Shown: positions 63,416 to 64,000 of the stretch, in pieces | How the letters are laid out: every line of letters begins with the position of its first letter | Position numbering within the stretch: position 1 is the stretch's first letter | NCBI RefSeq assembly: GCF_021390475.1 | Contig: NZ_JAJUWS010000032.1 | Location: 1 to 64,000, forward strand | Source of the DNA: Streptomyces sp. ST2-7A | GTDB taxonomy: Bacteria > Actinomycetota > Actinomycetes > Streptomycetales > Streptomycetaceae | Length of the DNA stretch: 64,000 nt | Reading direction: 5' to 3' | Program-made: the position numbers and the translations under genes | The notes under the pieces: model-generated | The model's database searches: none | Told to the model about the DNA's origin: nothing | What the model saw: the letters and a program-made list of their open reading frames with translations, nothing else

Positions 63416-64000
63416 CACCGCGCGCGAGCCCATTCTCGAGGTCCGTGACCTGGTGAAGCATTTCCCGTTGACGCGGGGTGTGTTGTTCAGGCGGCAGGTG
63501 GGTGCGGTCAAGGCGGTGGACGGTATCTCCTTCGAGTTGTTCCGGGGGGAGACCCTGGGCATCGTGGGGGAGTCGGGGTGTGGGAAGTCGACCGTGGCGA
63601 AGCTGTTGATGAATTTGGAGCAGCCGACGTCGGGTGGGATCTTCTACAAGGGTGAGGACATCACGAAGCTGTCGGGGCGGGCGCTCAGGGCGGTGCGGCG
63701 GAACATTCAGATGGTGTTCCAGGATCCGTACACCTCCTTGAATCCGCGGATGACGGTGGGTGACATCATCGGTGAGCCGTTCGATATTCATCCGGAGGTG
63801 GCGCCGAAGGGGGATCGGCGGGCGAAGGTCCGTGAGTTGTTGGACGTGGTGGGGCTCAATCCGGAGTACATCAACCGGTATCCGCACCAGTTCTCCGGTG
63901 GTCAGCGGCAGCGGATCGGGATCGCTCGGGGTCTGGCGCTGAATCCGGAGATCATCATCTGCGACGAGCCGGTCTCGGCGTTGGACGTGTCGGTGCAGGC
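63408..64000 (+). CDS. oppF: Peptide ABC importer ATPase, OppF/DppF type (3' end cut by the window)
   Basis: The second ATPase starts at ATG 63408, overlapping oppD by 8 nt, and runs off the window after 197 residues. Walker A is GESGCGKST (K60), the Q-loop region MVFQDPYTSLNPRMTVG, the signature FSGGQRQRIGIARGL and Walker B IIICDEPVSALD. This is the OppF pattern. Most codons end in G or T, unlike oppA-oppC. The C-terminal peptide-transport domain lies outside the window. Confidence 0.93.
   Translation, partial: MADTAREPILEVRDLVKHFPLTRGVLFRRQVGAVKAVDGISFELFRGETLGIVGESGCGKSTVAKLLMNLEQPTSGGIFYKGEDITKLSGRALRAVRRNIQMVFQDPYTSLNPRMTVGDIIGEPFDIHPEVAPKGDRRAKVRELLDVVGLNPEYINRYPHQFSGGQRQRIGIARGLALNPEIIICDEPVSALDVSVQ

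Overview
The window is chromosomal DNA from a very high-GC actinomycete, almost certainly Streptomyces or a close relative. The evidence is extreme G/C third-codon bias, frequent GTG starts, a WhiB-family regulator, a DasR-type operator, several probably leaderless genes, and a gene order (fumB - fumC - DUF402 - SpoIIE phosphatase - DUF1707 - wblI - glpX - DUF4245 - xseB/xseA - ispH - ychF - typA - peptide permease) that I recognise from Streptomyces core chromosomes. No tRNA, rRNA, CRISPR array or intact mobile element was seen.

Layout. 0.1-2.1 kb: a secreted GH18 chitinase read leftward with a terminator and an upstream DasR-like operator. 2.5-15.6 kb: a Tad/Flp pilus locus: a zinc-ribbon protein, CpaB, TadZ, two TadE-like minor pilins, the TadA ATPase, TadB, TadC, then an oppositely oriented pair (WXG100-like protein plus a 217-aa protein), then Flp pilin, a TadG-like protein, a lipoprotein, an OmpA-domain protein and, 1 kb further on, the prepilin peptidase. 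A candidate 6C small RNA with its own terminator follows. 15.9-28.1 kb: isoprenyl transferase, PIN-PhoH ATPase, a transglycosylase-like secreted protein behind a long structured gap, an AI-2E-type membrane protein, a membrane-bound alpha/beta hydrolase, and a translationally coupled padR-ABC-FtsX operon. 28.4-44.8 kb: two unrelated fumarases, DUF402, a SpoIIE-type phosphatase preceded by a possible coupled short ORF, DUF1707, WblI, GlpX, DUF4245, a nitroreductase, exonuclease VII, IspH, DUF6542 and YchF. 44.8-48.3 kb: a small accessory and partly degenerate island with a frameshifted HTH-DUF5753 regulator, a truncated PglW-like NERD fragment and an antitoxin-like remnant. 48.3-55.9 kb: a Rossmann-fold reductase, a GntR/UTRA regulator overlapping tail-to-tail with a large PAS-GAF-PP2C-ATPase phosphatase, a SPOR-like small protein and a very large lipoprotein solute-binding protein. 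56.1-64.0 kb: TypA/BipA and a five-gene oligopeptide ABC importer whose last gene runs off the window.

How the parts work together. The Tad genes make a nearly complete pilus machine: secretion ATPase, platform proteins, localisation ATPase, pilin, minor pilins and peptidase. OmpA-like and lipoprotein components could anchor it in the thick wall. The peptide importer carries a Crp-like box upstream and two strong hairpins between the binding-protein gene and the permease genes, an arrangement that usually makes excess binding protein. The two SpoIIE-type phosphatases, WblI and the GntR regulator suggest signalling of the developmental or stress kind.

Most noteworthy: the 6C RNA candidate beside the tad locus; the WXG100-like pair and the low-GC3 patch inside the tad locus; CTGA start/stop junctions; the degenerate defence island; the codon-usage mosaic in oppD/oppF; and the structured region before the transglycosylase gene. 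All calls are from reading sequence only. No database search was run.
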